From: DAMCAP01 sp964370205
GTDB lineage: Bacteria; Bacillota; Clostridia; Oscillospirales; Ruminococcaceae
Direction of reading: 5' to 3'
DNA: 13,426 nt
Assembly (NCBI GenBank): GCA_964370205.1
Contig: CAYJIK010000054.1
Location: 1 to 13,426 of the forward strand
Shown here: positions 5,758-13,017 of the stretch, one piece after another
Layout of the letters: each line of letters opens with the position of its first letter
Position numbering within the stretch: position 1 is the first letter of the stretch
Notes under the pieces: generated by a model
Database searches by the model: none
Told to the model about the DNA's origin: nothing
What the model saw: the letters and a program-made list of their open reading frames with translations, nothing else
Program-made: the position numbers and the translations under genes

Positions 5758-7605
5758 CTACGCCCCGTGTTCTATGGCGTAGTCTATCGCTTTTCTAAAC
5801 TGTGTTTCAAATAGCTCCTTGTAGATACCGCCGTTTGCCAGTAGCTTATCATGGACACCTCGCTCCACGACGTTTCCGTTTTCCACTACCAATATTTCGT
5901 CCGCCTTCATGATGGTGGACAGTCTGTGCGCTATTACTACGCTGGTGCGTCCTTCAAGTAGGGGGTCGAGTGCGTTTTGTATAAGGCTCTCGGAGATGGA
6001 GTCCAGACTGCTTGTTGCTTCGTCCAGCAGCAGAATGGAGGGGTTTTTCAGCATTACCCTCGCTATGGAGATACGCTGTTTCTCACCGCCTGATAGTTTC
6101 AGCCCTCTGTTACCCACCACCGAATCGTAACCGTTTGGCAAGCCCTCTATAAAGTCATGGATATTTGCCCGCTTGCAGGCGTCGATTATCTCGTCGTCCG
6201 TTGCGTCCTCTCTGGCGTATAGGAGATTTTCCTTTACGGTGCCGTTGAACATGTAGGTGTCCTGTGTGACAAAACCAATGGAATCACGGAGTTTGTGGAC
6301 ATCCATGTCCTTTATGTCAACACCGTCCACCTTAACACTACCCGATACAGCGTCGTACAGTCGTGGGATAAGCCCGATAATGGTACTCTTCCCTGCGCCG
6401 GACGGCCCGACTATCGCAAGTGTCTTACCCGGCTTCACACCGAAGTTCACACCCTTCAATATCGGCGTCTCCTCGTTATAATGGAAGCTTACGTTTTCAA
6501 ACTCGATTTCGCCCTTTATATCGGGGACAGCTGTCGGCTTTTCCTTGTTAGCTATCTCGATAGGCAGATCGTAGTAGTCGAAAATTCTCTTAAACAAGGC
6601 AAGCGAGCGTGTGACATCTATCTGTATATTAAACAGCGAGTTCACAGGGCCGTACAGGCGGTTTATCAGCGTTACCATAACAGTGACATCACCAACAGTC
6701 AGAGTCGAGTTCCCAATTCTGAACATCAGTATACCTGCCACTAGATATATAAGCATAGGCCCTATGTTGGTAACCACTCCCATAACCATTCTAAACCAAC
6801 GTCCCACCAAGCTCTCTTTCACAGCAAGGGCGGTGACATCCTTGTTTACCACTCGGTACTTCTCGCACTCGTCTTTTTCCTTAGAGAAAATCTTCACAAG
6901 CAGTGAACCGCTGACACTCAGCGTCTCGTTTAATATCTGGTTCATTTCGTCCTGCTTTTTACCTGCAGTTATAGCTAGGTTAAAGCGTGCCTTGCCCACC
7001 TTTTTCGAGGGGATTATCAGTATCGGGATGATGATAACGCCCACTGTCGCCAGCACCCAGTCGGTGGAGTAGATCGCTATCAGGGTTGTGGCAAGTGTGA
7101 TAATATTGCTGAATATGCTGGTCATTGTCCCGCTTATGACCGACTGCACGCCGCTTATGTCGGTGGTCATTCGGGTGATGACCTGTCCCGGCTTCTCCGA
7201 TGTGAAAAAGCGGTGGGACATGAACGTCAGGTGTTTATACATCTGGTTTCGCATGTCGTAAACTATCTGCTGGGACACCCATGTGCTTGCATAGCTCTGT
7301 AGCACCATGACAAGGTTAGAGCCTATGACCACCACGAAGGACAGCCCCACAAGTTGCATCAGCATATTAAAGTCGCCTGCGTAAAAGCCGTCATCTATAA
7401 TGCGACCTGTCAGTATCGCCGGCATAATGCCGAGCACCGACGATACCACTATAGTCCCCAGTATAAGTATCATCCACGCCCAGTATGGCGTTATATATCC
7501 CAAAACCCTCTTAACAAGTGGCCACGTTATTTTCGGGAGATTTTTCTTCTCCTCATCTGTCATATTTCCTCCGCCACCGTGAAATCCTCTTCCGCCTCCG
7601 TACAT
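5758..7605 (-). CDS. ABC exporter half-transporter (permease-ATPase fusion)
   Basis: The 615-residue protein has an N-terminal six-helix exporter membrane domain (about 30-330) fused to an ATPase domain. The latter has Walker A GPSGAGKST (400-408), Q-loop Q448, signature LSGGE (504-508), Walker B ILLLDE (524-529), D-loop SSLD and H-loop H560. This is the layout of bacterial multidrug/lipid exporters that work as dimers. With a single gene it is probably a homodimer. The substrate cannot be told from sequence. The Gly-rich N-terminus (MYGGGRGFHGGGGNM) is common in clostridial homologues. Its ATG overlaps the stop of the upstream zinc-ribbon gene (TAATG), so translation is coupled. A second ATG at 7563 has a strong GGAGG site and could be an alternative start. 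Confidence 0.94.
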   Translation of the reverse strand: MYGGGRGFHGGGGNMTDEEKKNLPKITWPLVKRVLGYITPYWAWMILILGTIVVSSVLGIMPAILTGRIIDDGFYAGDFNMLMQLVGLSFVVVIGSNLVMVLQSYASTWVSQQIVYDMRNQMYKHLTFMSHRFFTSEKPGQVITRMTTDISGVQSVISGTMTSIFSNIITLATTLIAIYSTDWVLATVGVIIIPILIIPSKKVGKARFNLAITAGKKQDEMNQILNETLSVSGSLLVKIFSKEKDECEKYRVVNKDVTALAVKESLVGRWFRMVMGVVTNIGPMLIYLVAGILMFRIGNSTLTVGDVTVMVTLINRLYGPVNSLFNIQIDVTRSLALFKRIFDYYDLPIEIANKEKPTAVPDIKGEIEFENVSFHYNEETPILKGVNFGVKPGKTLAIVGPSGAGKSTIIGLIPRLYDAVSGSVKVDGVDIKDMDVHKLRDSIGFVTQDTYMFNGTVKENLLYAREDATDDEIIDACKRANIHDFIEGLPNGYDSVVGNRGLKLSGGEKQRISIARVMLKNPSILLLDEATSSLDSISESLIQNALDPLLEGRTSVVIAHRLSTIMKADEILVVENGNVVERGVHDKLLANGGIYKELFETQFRKAIDYAIEHGA

Positions 7606-8315
7606 TAAGCGTCACGCTCCTCTCTCGTTTCGTCTTTATCATCTTTACTGCTATCATCTGACACTACATCGCCATCACTGTCACGTTTAGAATGACGGTG
7701 TTCACGCTTTTTTTCTCGCCTTTGTTTCTTTTCTTCTTCTGTCATGTGTTCTTTTGAATGACGTTTTTTGCGCCTTTCATCCTCTTCACCACTATCTTCG
7801 TCACCTTTAGAATGATGATCATCGTCAGTTTTGTAATGTTTCGAATGATGACGATGACCGTCGTATTCCTCTTCGTCTATGACATGGCAGTGGGTTTCGT
7901 CGCCGCTTCTCGCAAGCACACTGCGGACTACGCCACTTTTAGCGTCCAGCGCAAGTAATACGAGATTGTACTTTTCGAGGTCTTCCGGGTTGCTTTGGTA
8001 AATCTTTAAAAAGTCGTTGTACAGTGTGGCGAACTCGCCTTCTATTTCCTTTGTTACGCTACGCTGCTCGGCGTGCCTTTCTTTCAGCCAGTCATGCACC
8101 GCTTTATGGGACACGCTCAGCAGTTTGCCGACTGTTCTAAGCGAAAATCCACAGGTGTACAGCAGATAAGTGAGCATCCTAAACTCCATCCCTCTGCCTC
8201 TGCTCTCCACTGTAAACTGATATCCGCAGTCTTTGCACTTGAATCGCTGCCGCCCGTGGTGATGGCCATTCTTCCATACCGATTCACTACCGCAATTTGA
8301 ACACTTCATACTCAT
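7605..8315 (-). CDS. IS1-type zinc-ribbon/HTH protein with His-rich charged tail
   Basis: The 236-residue protein begins with a four-Cys zinc ribbon (C5, C8, C27, C30; KCSNCGSES then RFKCKDCGYQF), as in IS1 InsA and IS1595-type transposases. A helix-turn-helix follows at about 45-80 (CGFSLRTVGKLLSVSHKAVHDWL), as in the InsA-type C-terminal domain. Residues 85-140 (YNLVLLALDAKSGVVRSVLA) recall the start of a transposase catalytic fold, but no complete DDE triad or remaining core is present. From about 141 on it is a low-complexity tail with four HSK units, 12 histidines and Asp/Glu and Lys/Arg blocks. There are no insertion-sequence ends around it, and it is coupled to the ABC exporter. I infer a domesticated transposase acting as a DNA-binding, possibly metal-responsive, regulator. 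Start: AAAGGAGA five bases upstream. Confidence 0.8.
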   Translation of the reverse strand: MSMKCSNCGSESVWKNGHHHGRQRFKCKDCGYQFTVESRGRGMEFRMLTYLLYTCGFSLRTVGKLLSVSHKAVHDWLKERHAEQRSVTKEIEGEFATLYNDFLKIYQSNPEDLEKYNLVLLALDAKSGVVRSVLARSGDETHCHVIDEEEYDGHRHHSKHYKTDDDHHSKGDEDSGEEDERRKKRHSKEHMTEEEKKQRREKKREHRHSKRDSDGDVVSDDSSKDDKDETREERDA

Positions 8316-8332
8316 TAGTGTCTCCTTTCCTT

Positions 8333-8373
8333 ACCGCCTCTATTGCTTTTCCTTCATTCTTTTTATAGGCGGT
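8333..8373 (-). promoter_or_regulatory. Inverted repeat in the leader of the zinc-ribbon/ABC operon
   Basis: ACCGCCTCTA and TATAGGCGGT (top-strand reading, one mismatch) are separated by about 20 bases. In the bottom-strand transcript they would form a hairpin just before the AAAGGAGA ribosome site. It could be an operator or a translation-control hairpin; no known regulator is recognised. Confidence 0.45.
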
Positions 8374-8403
8374 TTTCATTCTCATTCTTTACTTAACAAT
8401 CAC

Positions 8404-8432
8404 ATGATAACACATCATCATTCATTTGTAAA
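8404..8432 (-). promoter_or_regulatory. Promoter of the zinc-ribbon/ABC operon
   Basis: Read on the bottom strand, TTTACA (8432-8427) is followed after exactly 17 bp by TATCAT (8409-8404). Each differs from the sigma-A consensus by one base. The predicted start lies about 80 bases before the zinc-ribbon gene. Confidence 0.7.
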
Positions 8433-8436
8433 CACT

Positions 8437-8448
8437 TTTTTGCAAAAA
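8437..8448. promoter_or_regulatory. Palindrome TTTTTGCAAAAA next to the -35 box
   Basis: A perfect 12-bp palindrome lies four bases upstream of the -35 box of the bottom-strand promoter at 8404-8432. It could be an operator or simply an A/T-rich upstream element. Confidence 0.4.
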
Positions 8449-8672
8449 TTATTAGGATTATTTTATCGCTACCATATCAAGGCTAAATCCGAGTGACGGT
8501 GACTATAAGGAGGAGGGAGGGTCAATACTAGGGGGAGTGTAGTGGTGTCGGTAGGGGTGCAGGGGCGGTCGGGCGGACAGCACGTCGCTATCCTTTTAAA
8601 AGCGAGTGTGTGTATCTACTTTACGTATACTTTTATTTCTACACTATCATTTATTATCCGGTGGTGATTGAC
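8449..8672. other. G-rich non-coding region upstream of the flippase gene
   Basis: No gene is seen. From about 8507 the top strand becomes G-rich with many GGG runs (GGAGGAGGGAGGG, GGGGG, GGGG, GGGG), in contrast to the C-rich top strand at the left end of the window. Loops between the runs are long, so a quadruplex is less certain than at 242-257. An A/T-rich stretch (8600-8660) probably holds the flippase promoter, but no clean -35/-10 pair is found. Confidence 0.45.
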
Positions 8673-9884
8673 ATGTCAAGCGACAACTTAAAAAAGCCCA
8701 CCATTAAGTCCGGGATGATGGCGGTGGCGGTGTTACTGCTATGTTTCATTCCTTTTTTGACAGGGCTGTATACCACTGCGGAGTTTGGCGAGTATGGACT
8801 GTATCTGGCGGTTATACACCTACCCGGGCAGGTGGTTTGTCTGGGGTTTGACATGGGGATAGCGGTTGCGGTGGATACTAAAGAGAGATGCCGTCACTAT
8901 TATTCATCGGTTATGGCGGTGTACACTTTTGTGACCGTGTCGGTGGTGATATTGTTTGTGTGGGGGGCTCTGTTTCGTCTACCTATACCGCTGGGGGTGT
9001 TGTTTGTGCCGCTTGGGATAGGGTCTATCGGGAGTAACCTTGCTTCATTTAATTTAACGCTTGCAGAAGGAAAGTACACAGCTTCGCTGTTGTCCCCTGT
9101 GGTGCGTGTGCTTTCGCTTATGGTGTTACAGTATGGTGCAGGTCTTTTTGATGTCGGCGCTGTGGGGCTGATGAGCGGTCATGTGCTTTCGTACAGCTTT
9201 TCCACGGGGTTTACGGCGTTGTTTTTGCTTCGCACTTTTAGGGCGTATCCTCCGAATGTCGGGGATACACTGCGGAGCTTTCTGCGCAAACCAATACTGC
9301 TGTTTAAGGCGAGGTCTAGTGGGCTTCTCTGTGGAATGTCTTCGGCGGTGGTTACAGGGGGGTTGAGCTTTGCTGTGGCGCTTAGGTACGACATTTCCGA
9401 CGTCGGACGGCTTGCTGTGGCTTTGCTTTCGCTTGAGGCGCTCTACTCGCTTGCTGTGGGGTATGTTACAGGGGATGACGGCTCGGTCGTCCCCTCTAGA
9501 AATCGTGCTAAAACGGCAGCTTTTGCGGTGGCAGTGGCGTTGTATCCTGCGTTGCCACTCTTGTCTGCTCTGCTTTCGGAAGATTGGAGGGGGACGGTGA
9601 TATTTTTAGCGGTACTTGCGCCGCTCTATGTTGCTCGTGTGTTGAACGCTCCATTCACTTTGGAATCTACACGGTACGGTAGAGCGTCAGCCTATTTTGC
9701 TTGGGTGATGGTTTTGGTTTTGTCTGCGCTGTTGCTATTGCTGTACTCTGTTTCTGTGGGTGTTTATATGTTTGTGGGGGTATACTCGGGGGTGGGCACA
9801 GTTTGCGTCTGCGTACATCTTTATTTTGCAGGCAAGGTGCAGTCATGGGCAAAATTTAGCGATAAAGGGGATATTTCACAATAA
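8673..9884 (+). CDS. MOP-type polysaccharide flippase-like membrane protein
   Basis: The 403-residue protein is almost entirely hydrophobic, with about 10-12 membrane segments. Near the N-terminus, LTGLYTTAEFGEYGLYLAVI then LPGQVVCLGFDMGIAVAVD fits the start of Wzx/O-antigen and polysaccharide flippases (LTPEDFGLYAL then a polar-flanked second helix). These move lipid-linked sugars across the membrane. It is shorter than the usual 430-500 residues and there are no glycosyltransferase neighbours, so its substrate and activity are uncertain. The ATG at 8673 is chosen because the longer reading from 8610 adds only a Tyr-rich stretch without a ribosome site; GGTGGTGAT precedes 8673. Its coding strand is markedly G/T-rich, unlike the C-preferring yidC, khpB and clostripain genes. 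Confidence 0.65.
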   Translation: MSSDNLKKPTIKSGMMAVAVLLLCFIPFLTGLYTTAEFGEYGLYLAVIHLPGQVVCLGFDMGIAVAVDTKERCRHYYSSVMAVYTFVTVSVVILFVWGALFRLPIPLGVLFVPLGIGSIGSNLASFNLTLAEGKYTASLLSPVVRVLSLMVLQYGAGLFDVGAVGLMSGHVLSYSFSTGFTALFLLRTFRAYPPNVGDTLRSFLRKPILLFKARSSGLLCGMSSAVVTGGLSFAVALRYDISDVGRLAVALLSLEALYSLAVGYVTGDDGSVVPSRNRAKTAAFAVAVALYPALPLLSALLSEDWRGTVIFLAVLAPLYVARVLNAPFTLESTRYGRASAYFAWVMVLVLSALLLLLYSVSVGVYMFVGVYSGVGTVCVCVHLYFAGKVQSWAKFSDKGDISQ

Positions 9885-9936
9885 AAAGGAAACAAATAGA
9901 ATATAACACCTCCGCTGTTATTAGTTAGGTGACACT

Positions 9937-9991
9937 TGGAGGTCTACAAAACAATTGAAAGGTGAATGTCCTCGGGGATAGACATCGGGGG
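9937..9991. repeat. 55-bp direct repeat, left of gap
   Basis: The 55 bases ending at the gap are identical to the 55 bases that follow the gap (10092-10146). The match begins and ends exactly at the gap edges, as expected for two contigs that share a terminal k-mer. This is more likely an assembly artefact than a biological repeat. Confidence 0.85.
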
Positions 9992-10091
9992 NNNNNNNNN
10001 NNNNNNNNNNNNNNNNNNNNNNNNNNNNNNNNNNNNNNNNNNNNNNNNNNNNNNNNNNNNNNNNNNNNNNNNNNNNNNNNNNNNNNNNNNN
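9992..10091. other. Assembly gap (100 N)
   Basis: Exactly 100 unknown bases, the usual placeholder for a scaffold gap of unknown size. With identical 55-bp sequence on both sides, the true sequence may be continuous with no missing bases, or it may hide repeat copies. Confidence 0.95.
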
Positions 10092-10146
10092 TGGAGGTCT
10101 ACAAAACAATTGAAAGGTGAATGTCCTCGGGGATAGACATCGGGGG
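10092..10146. repeat. 55-bp direct repeat, right of gap
   Basis: Exact copy of 9937-9991. It contains the possible ribosome site GAAAGG and the ATG at 10121 of the small ORF downstream. Confidence 0.85.
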
Positions 10147-10336
10147 ATATAACAGAATGAAAAACAACGACACAACAACAAAGGTGGGAATTTTTGCGAG
10201 GGTTGCCGACATGCTGTCCGGCAGAACTCGAACTGAGAAAGCGGATCCGGAGATATATCGGACAATGTCGGACAGGGAGATAAAAAAGGTTGCGAAGAGC
10301 ATTGTCAAGGCGGTGGTTAGGGCTTCGAAGGGTTGA
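10121..10336 (+). CDS. Small hypothetical protein
   Basis: A 71-residue, hydrophilic, basic product of unknown function; no family is recognised. Its C-terminal part (DPEIYRTMSDREIKKVAKSI then VKAVVRASKG) looks like an amphipathic helical protein rather than a random frame. The ATG at 10121 is preceded by GAAAGG with very short spacing. An in-frame ATG at 10157, preceded by GGGGGA (10142-10147), gives 59 residues and is also plausible. The first ATG lies inside the 55-bp duplication at the gap, so the true 5' context depends on resolving the assembly. Confidence 0.45.
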   Translation: MSSGIDIGGYNRMKNNDTTTKVGIFARVADMLSGRTRTEKADPEIYRTMSDREIKKVAKSIVKAVVRASKG

Positions 10337-10389
10337 GAATTTACGAAGAAGACAGTGGGAGAGGGTGATGTGAACGATGGCATCATCGC

Positions 10390-10598
10390 CGAACCCTTTC
10401 CCATTGGGGACAGTGGGGAAGATATCGTAAACCGCAAGGTCGGGGCGAAGCCCCATTGAGCGCAGCTCAATAAACGCAGTAGAACTCGGGCCGCACGCCC
10501 GAGTTCTACTGCGTTTGCCTGTGTTCCACAGGCGGGGCTTCGCCCCTACCTTGCGGTTTGCGATATCTTCAGGCGAGCGTAGGACGGGAAAGGGTTCG
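10390..10598. repeat. 209-bp nested palindromic element
   Basis: Three symmetric layers are seen. Outer arms: CGAACCCTTTCCC (10390-10402) with its complement (10586-10598). Middle arms: 10418-10454 with 10534-10570, 35 of 37 paired; each also contains its own GGGGC/GCCCC hairpin. Centre: a perfect 19-bp stem (10472-10490 with 10498-10516) with a 7-base loop. Two side hairpins fill the gaps: 10455-10471 (ATTGAGC/GCTCAAT) and 10517-10533 (GCCTGTG/CACAGGC). Distances between layers are equal on both sides. No ORF is supported inside. The element is MITE-like or a stacked-hairpin repeat. Confidence 0.8.
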
Positions 10599-10675
10599 CC
10601 CCTAAGCCAACGTTACCCCCTTGCCTTCTCCACCTCAGCATTCCAAATTATTATTGTCGACATCCCTCCGCACGG

Positions 10676-10704
10676 TTGCAATACGCTACTGTTTAGAGTA
10701 TTAT
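10676..10704 (+). promoter_or_regulatory. Promoter of the clostripain-family gene
   Basis: TTGCAA (10676-10681) and TATTAT (10699-10704) are spaced 17 bp apart, matching 4 and 5 of 6 consensus bases. The start would be near 10711, about 44 bases before the gene. Confidence 0.55.
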
Positions 10705-10754
10705 GGTAGGGTAATAGTAGCAACAACACGTCAAAAGAGAAAGGTCTGATACAT

Positions 10755-12734
10755 ATGAAGAAATACCTTATACTGATTGCGGCATTTTTAATGCTTATAG
10801 GGCTTGTGGGCTGTGACGAAGGCGGCGACATCACCCTCAACAGCACCCCCCAAAGTCCCGACATAACAAACACATCAAGCGGTGAAACCGAGTGGGCTAT
10901 CTACTGGTACCTGTGCGGTAGCGACCTCGAAAGCGAATACGGTAGCGCAACCGACGACCTCATAGAGATGATGGAAGTAGAGCTCCCCGAAAACGTCAAG
11001 GTGGTTATCCAGACAGGTGGCGCACACTACTGGTATAACGAAGTTGTGGACGCTGACATGGGGCAACGCTTCGTGTATGACAGCGATGGTCTCACCCTCA
11101 TCGAGGAGTTTGAACCCGTGAACATGGGCGACCCCGACACACTCGCCGACTTTTTGGCGTTTGCCACCGAAAACTACCCTGCAAACAACACCATGGTGAA
11201 CTTCTGGAACCACGGCGGTGGCTCGGTAAGCGGTGTTGCGTTTGACGAGCAGTTCGACATGGACGCCCTCACCCTCGACGAGCTTTACGCCTCCTTCACA
11301 TCGGTGTACACCGAAGACCCAGATGATCAACCGGTGGACATCATAGGCTTTGACACCTGCCTGATGGCGACTATCGACACCGCCTATATCTTCTCCGACC
11401 TCGGGAAATACCTTGTAGCGTCTGAAGAGCTTGAGCCGGGTAACGGTTGGTACTACTCGGGTATTATGGAGGCACTCGCTCTAGATCCGCAGATATCGCC
11501 GCTTGACCTCTCCATAGAGATTTGCGACACCTATGTCGAGGGCTGTGAACTTGAGTGGACAGAGGACGACATTACGTTGTCCGTCATTAACCTATCAAAG
11601 CTTGAACCGCTGATTGTTGCCTATGAAGATTTCGGCAGAGAAGCACTCGAGAGCGCCATTGCTGACCCCAGCTTCTTTACTCACTTCTCTAAGGTTGCGC
11701 ACAGTATTGAAAACTACGGTGGCAACACCCGTGAGCAAGGCTTTACAAATATGGCAGACCTCGGACATCTGGCGGCGGAATCGTATGACCTGCTACCGGA
11801 AACCAGCGGTGCTGTTATAGACGCTATCGAGAACTGTGTCGAATACAAGGTTGCAGGCAAGTATCGCCCCGAATCTATGGGCATCTCCTGCTACTACTCA
11901 TATAACGGAGACATTGACGATCTTGAACAGTATATGTACCTCGGCGTGGGTGAGTCCTTCAAGCACTTTTACGCCTACGGCCTGACAGGCGACCTGCCGT
12001 CGGACGGCTATGAGTATGTCGAGGAACTTGACGTGGAATACGACACTCTCCCAGAGCTTTACACCCTTGACAGTGTAAGTTGGGAGGACTACCCATTATA
12101 CGTAGACGACGAAGCCCTAGCCACTCTCGACCTCGGCCCCGAGGCGTGGGACATACTGTCCTCGATAGCATTTGAGCTTTACTACATCGACATTGAGGAA
12201 GATATACTCATAAGCCTCGGAATAGATAACGACATAATAGCAGACTGGGACAACGGCGTGTTTAAAGATAACTTCCGTGGGGTGTGGGGTAGTATTGACG
12301 GCTATCTCGTTTACATGGAGCTGGTGTACGAGGGGGACGACTACAACGAGTACGCTGTGCCCATATTGCTAAACGGCGAGGATTACAACCTGTCCGTCAT
12401 TTACGACTTTGTGTATGAGGAATATTACATAGAGGGGGCAAGACGCCCCATAGACGAGTACGGTGCGGCGGACAAAAACCTGCGCTACCTCGAAGTAGGC
12501 GACGAGATACAGACAATCCACTACGCCACCTTCCTAAGCGACGACTCAGACTTCATGTCAGTACCTATCGACACTATCATAGTAACCGAGGACATCGCCT
12601 TCTACGAAACCGACCTCGGCGACGGTATGTTTATGATGATGTACATCATGACCGATATGCAGTACAACACCGCCTATTCGGACATAGCAACGTTTGAGAT
12701 CATAGACGGCGAGATTTACACGAGCGTAGATTAG
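10755..12734 (+). CDS. Clostripain-family (C11) cysteine peptidase lipoprotein
   Basis: The 659-residue protein starts with a lipoprotein signal peptide (MKK, hydrophobic core, lipobox LVGC with C20), so it should be anchored outside the cell membrane. Residues 46 to about 400 match peptidase C11 (clostripain): WAIYWYLCGSDLES, then FWNHGGG with catalytic H153, and GFDTCLMA with nucleophile C202. Clostripains cut after Arg/Lys; the specificity of this one is unknown. The region from about 410 to 659 is highly acidic, rich in Asp, Glu and Tyr, and not recognised. The ATG follows AAAGG about 10 bases upstream, after its own promoter. It appears monocistronic. Codons favour C-ending forms, as in khpB. 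Confidence 0.9.
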   Translation: MKKYLILIAAFLMLIGLVGCDEGGDITLNSTPQSPDITNTSSGETEWAIYWYLCGSDLESEYGSATDDLIEMMEVELPENVKVVIQTGGAHYWYNEVVDADMGQRFVYDSDGLTLIEEFEPVNMGDPDTLADFLAFATENYPANNTMVNFWNHGGGSVSGVAFDEQFDMDALTLDELYASFTSVYTEDPDDQPVDIIGFDTCLMATIDTAYIFSDLGKYLVASEELEPGNGWYYSGIMEALALDPQISPLDLSIEICDTYVEGCELEWTEDDITLSVINLSKLEPLIVAYEDFGREALESAIADPSFFTHFSKVAHSIENYGGNTREQGFTNMADLGHLAAESYDLLPETSGAVIDAIENCVEYKVAGKYRPESMGISCYYSYNGDIDDLEQYMYLGVGESFKHFYAYGLTGDLPSDGYEYVEELDVEYDTLPELYTLDSVSWEDYPLYVDDEALATLDLGPEAWDILSSIAFELYYIDIEEDILISLGIDNDIIADWDNGVFKDNFRGVWGSIDGYLVYMELVYEGDDYNEYAVPILLNGEDYNLSVIYDFVYEEYYIEGARRPIDEYGAADKNLRYLEVGDEIQTIHYATFLSDDSDFMSVPIDTIIVTEDIAFYETDLGDGMFMMMYIMTDMQYNTAYSDIATFEIIDGEIYTSVD

Positions 12735-12775
12735 AAAAGATTGGCGCTAGATTTGCAACCGTGAAAAAGCAACAT

Positions 12776-12915
12776 TGTAGGGGCTGTGACGAAATTGTAA
12801 TAATGCACAAAACTTGTAGGGGCGAACCTGTGTGTTCGCCCGAAACTAATGGTAAAAACCACGGTTTCGGGCGGTCACATAGGACCGCCCCTACAAGGTT
12901 TCGTCACAGACCCCT
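12776..12915. repeat. Composite hairpin element, copy B (81-bp core at 12815-12895)
   Basis: The core is the inverted counterpart of 3994-4074: hairpin GGGCGAAC/GTTCGCCC (loop CTGTGT), then a CGAAAC/GTTTCG pair with a different middle, then hairpin GGGCGGTC/GACCGCCC (loop ACATAG), bounded by TGTAGGGGCG and CGCCCCTACA. An outer layer pairs CTGTGACGAAA (12784-12794) with TTTCGTCACAG (12899-12909) and AGGGG (12779-12783) with CCCCT (12911-12915). It lies between the clostripain stop and the acpP terminator. Confidence 0.75.
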
Positions 12916-12984
12916 CGTTCTATTTCCATCTATCTTCACAAAGGCTGTACAGGGGAGATTTGGCAACTCCACCCACTCACGGGC

Positions 12985-13013
12985 AAAAAAATAGCGGGAC
13001 ATTCTGTCCCGCT
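12985..13013 (-). terminator. Intrinsic terminator of acpP
   Basis: Read on the bottom strand, a perfect 9-bp stem (AGCGGGACA with TGTCCCGCT, 3-base loop) is followed by A and seven T residues. It begins five bases after the acpP stop codon. This is a textbook Rho-independent terminator. Confidence 0.9.
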
Positions 13014-13017
13014 GAAA

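Noticed and set aside
7605..8315. Active insertion sequence
   Set aside because: No terminal inverted repeats or target duplications were seen, the catalytic domain is incomplete, and the stop codon is fused to the start of the next gene.
9944..10470. Long bottom-strand open frames spanning or flanking the N gap
   Set aside because: They run through unknown bases or through the nested palindrome, have no ribosome site, and their translation is low-quality shadow sequence of the top-strand small ORF.
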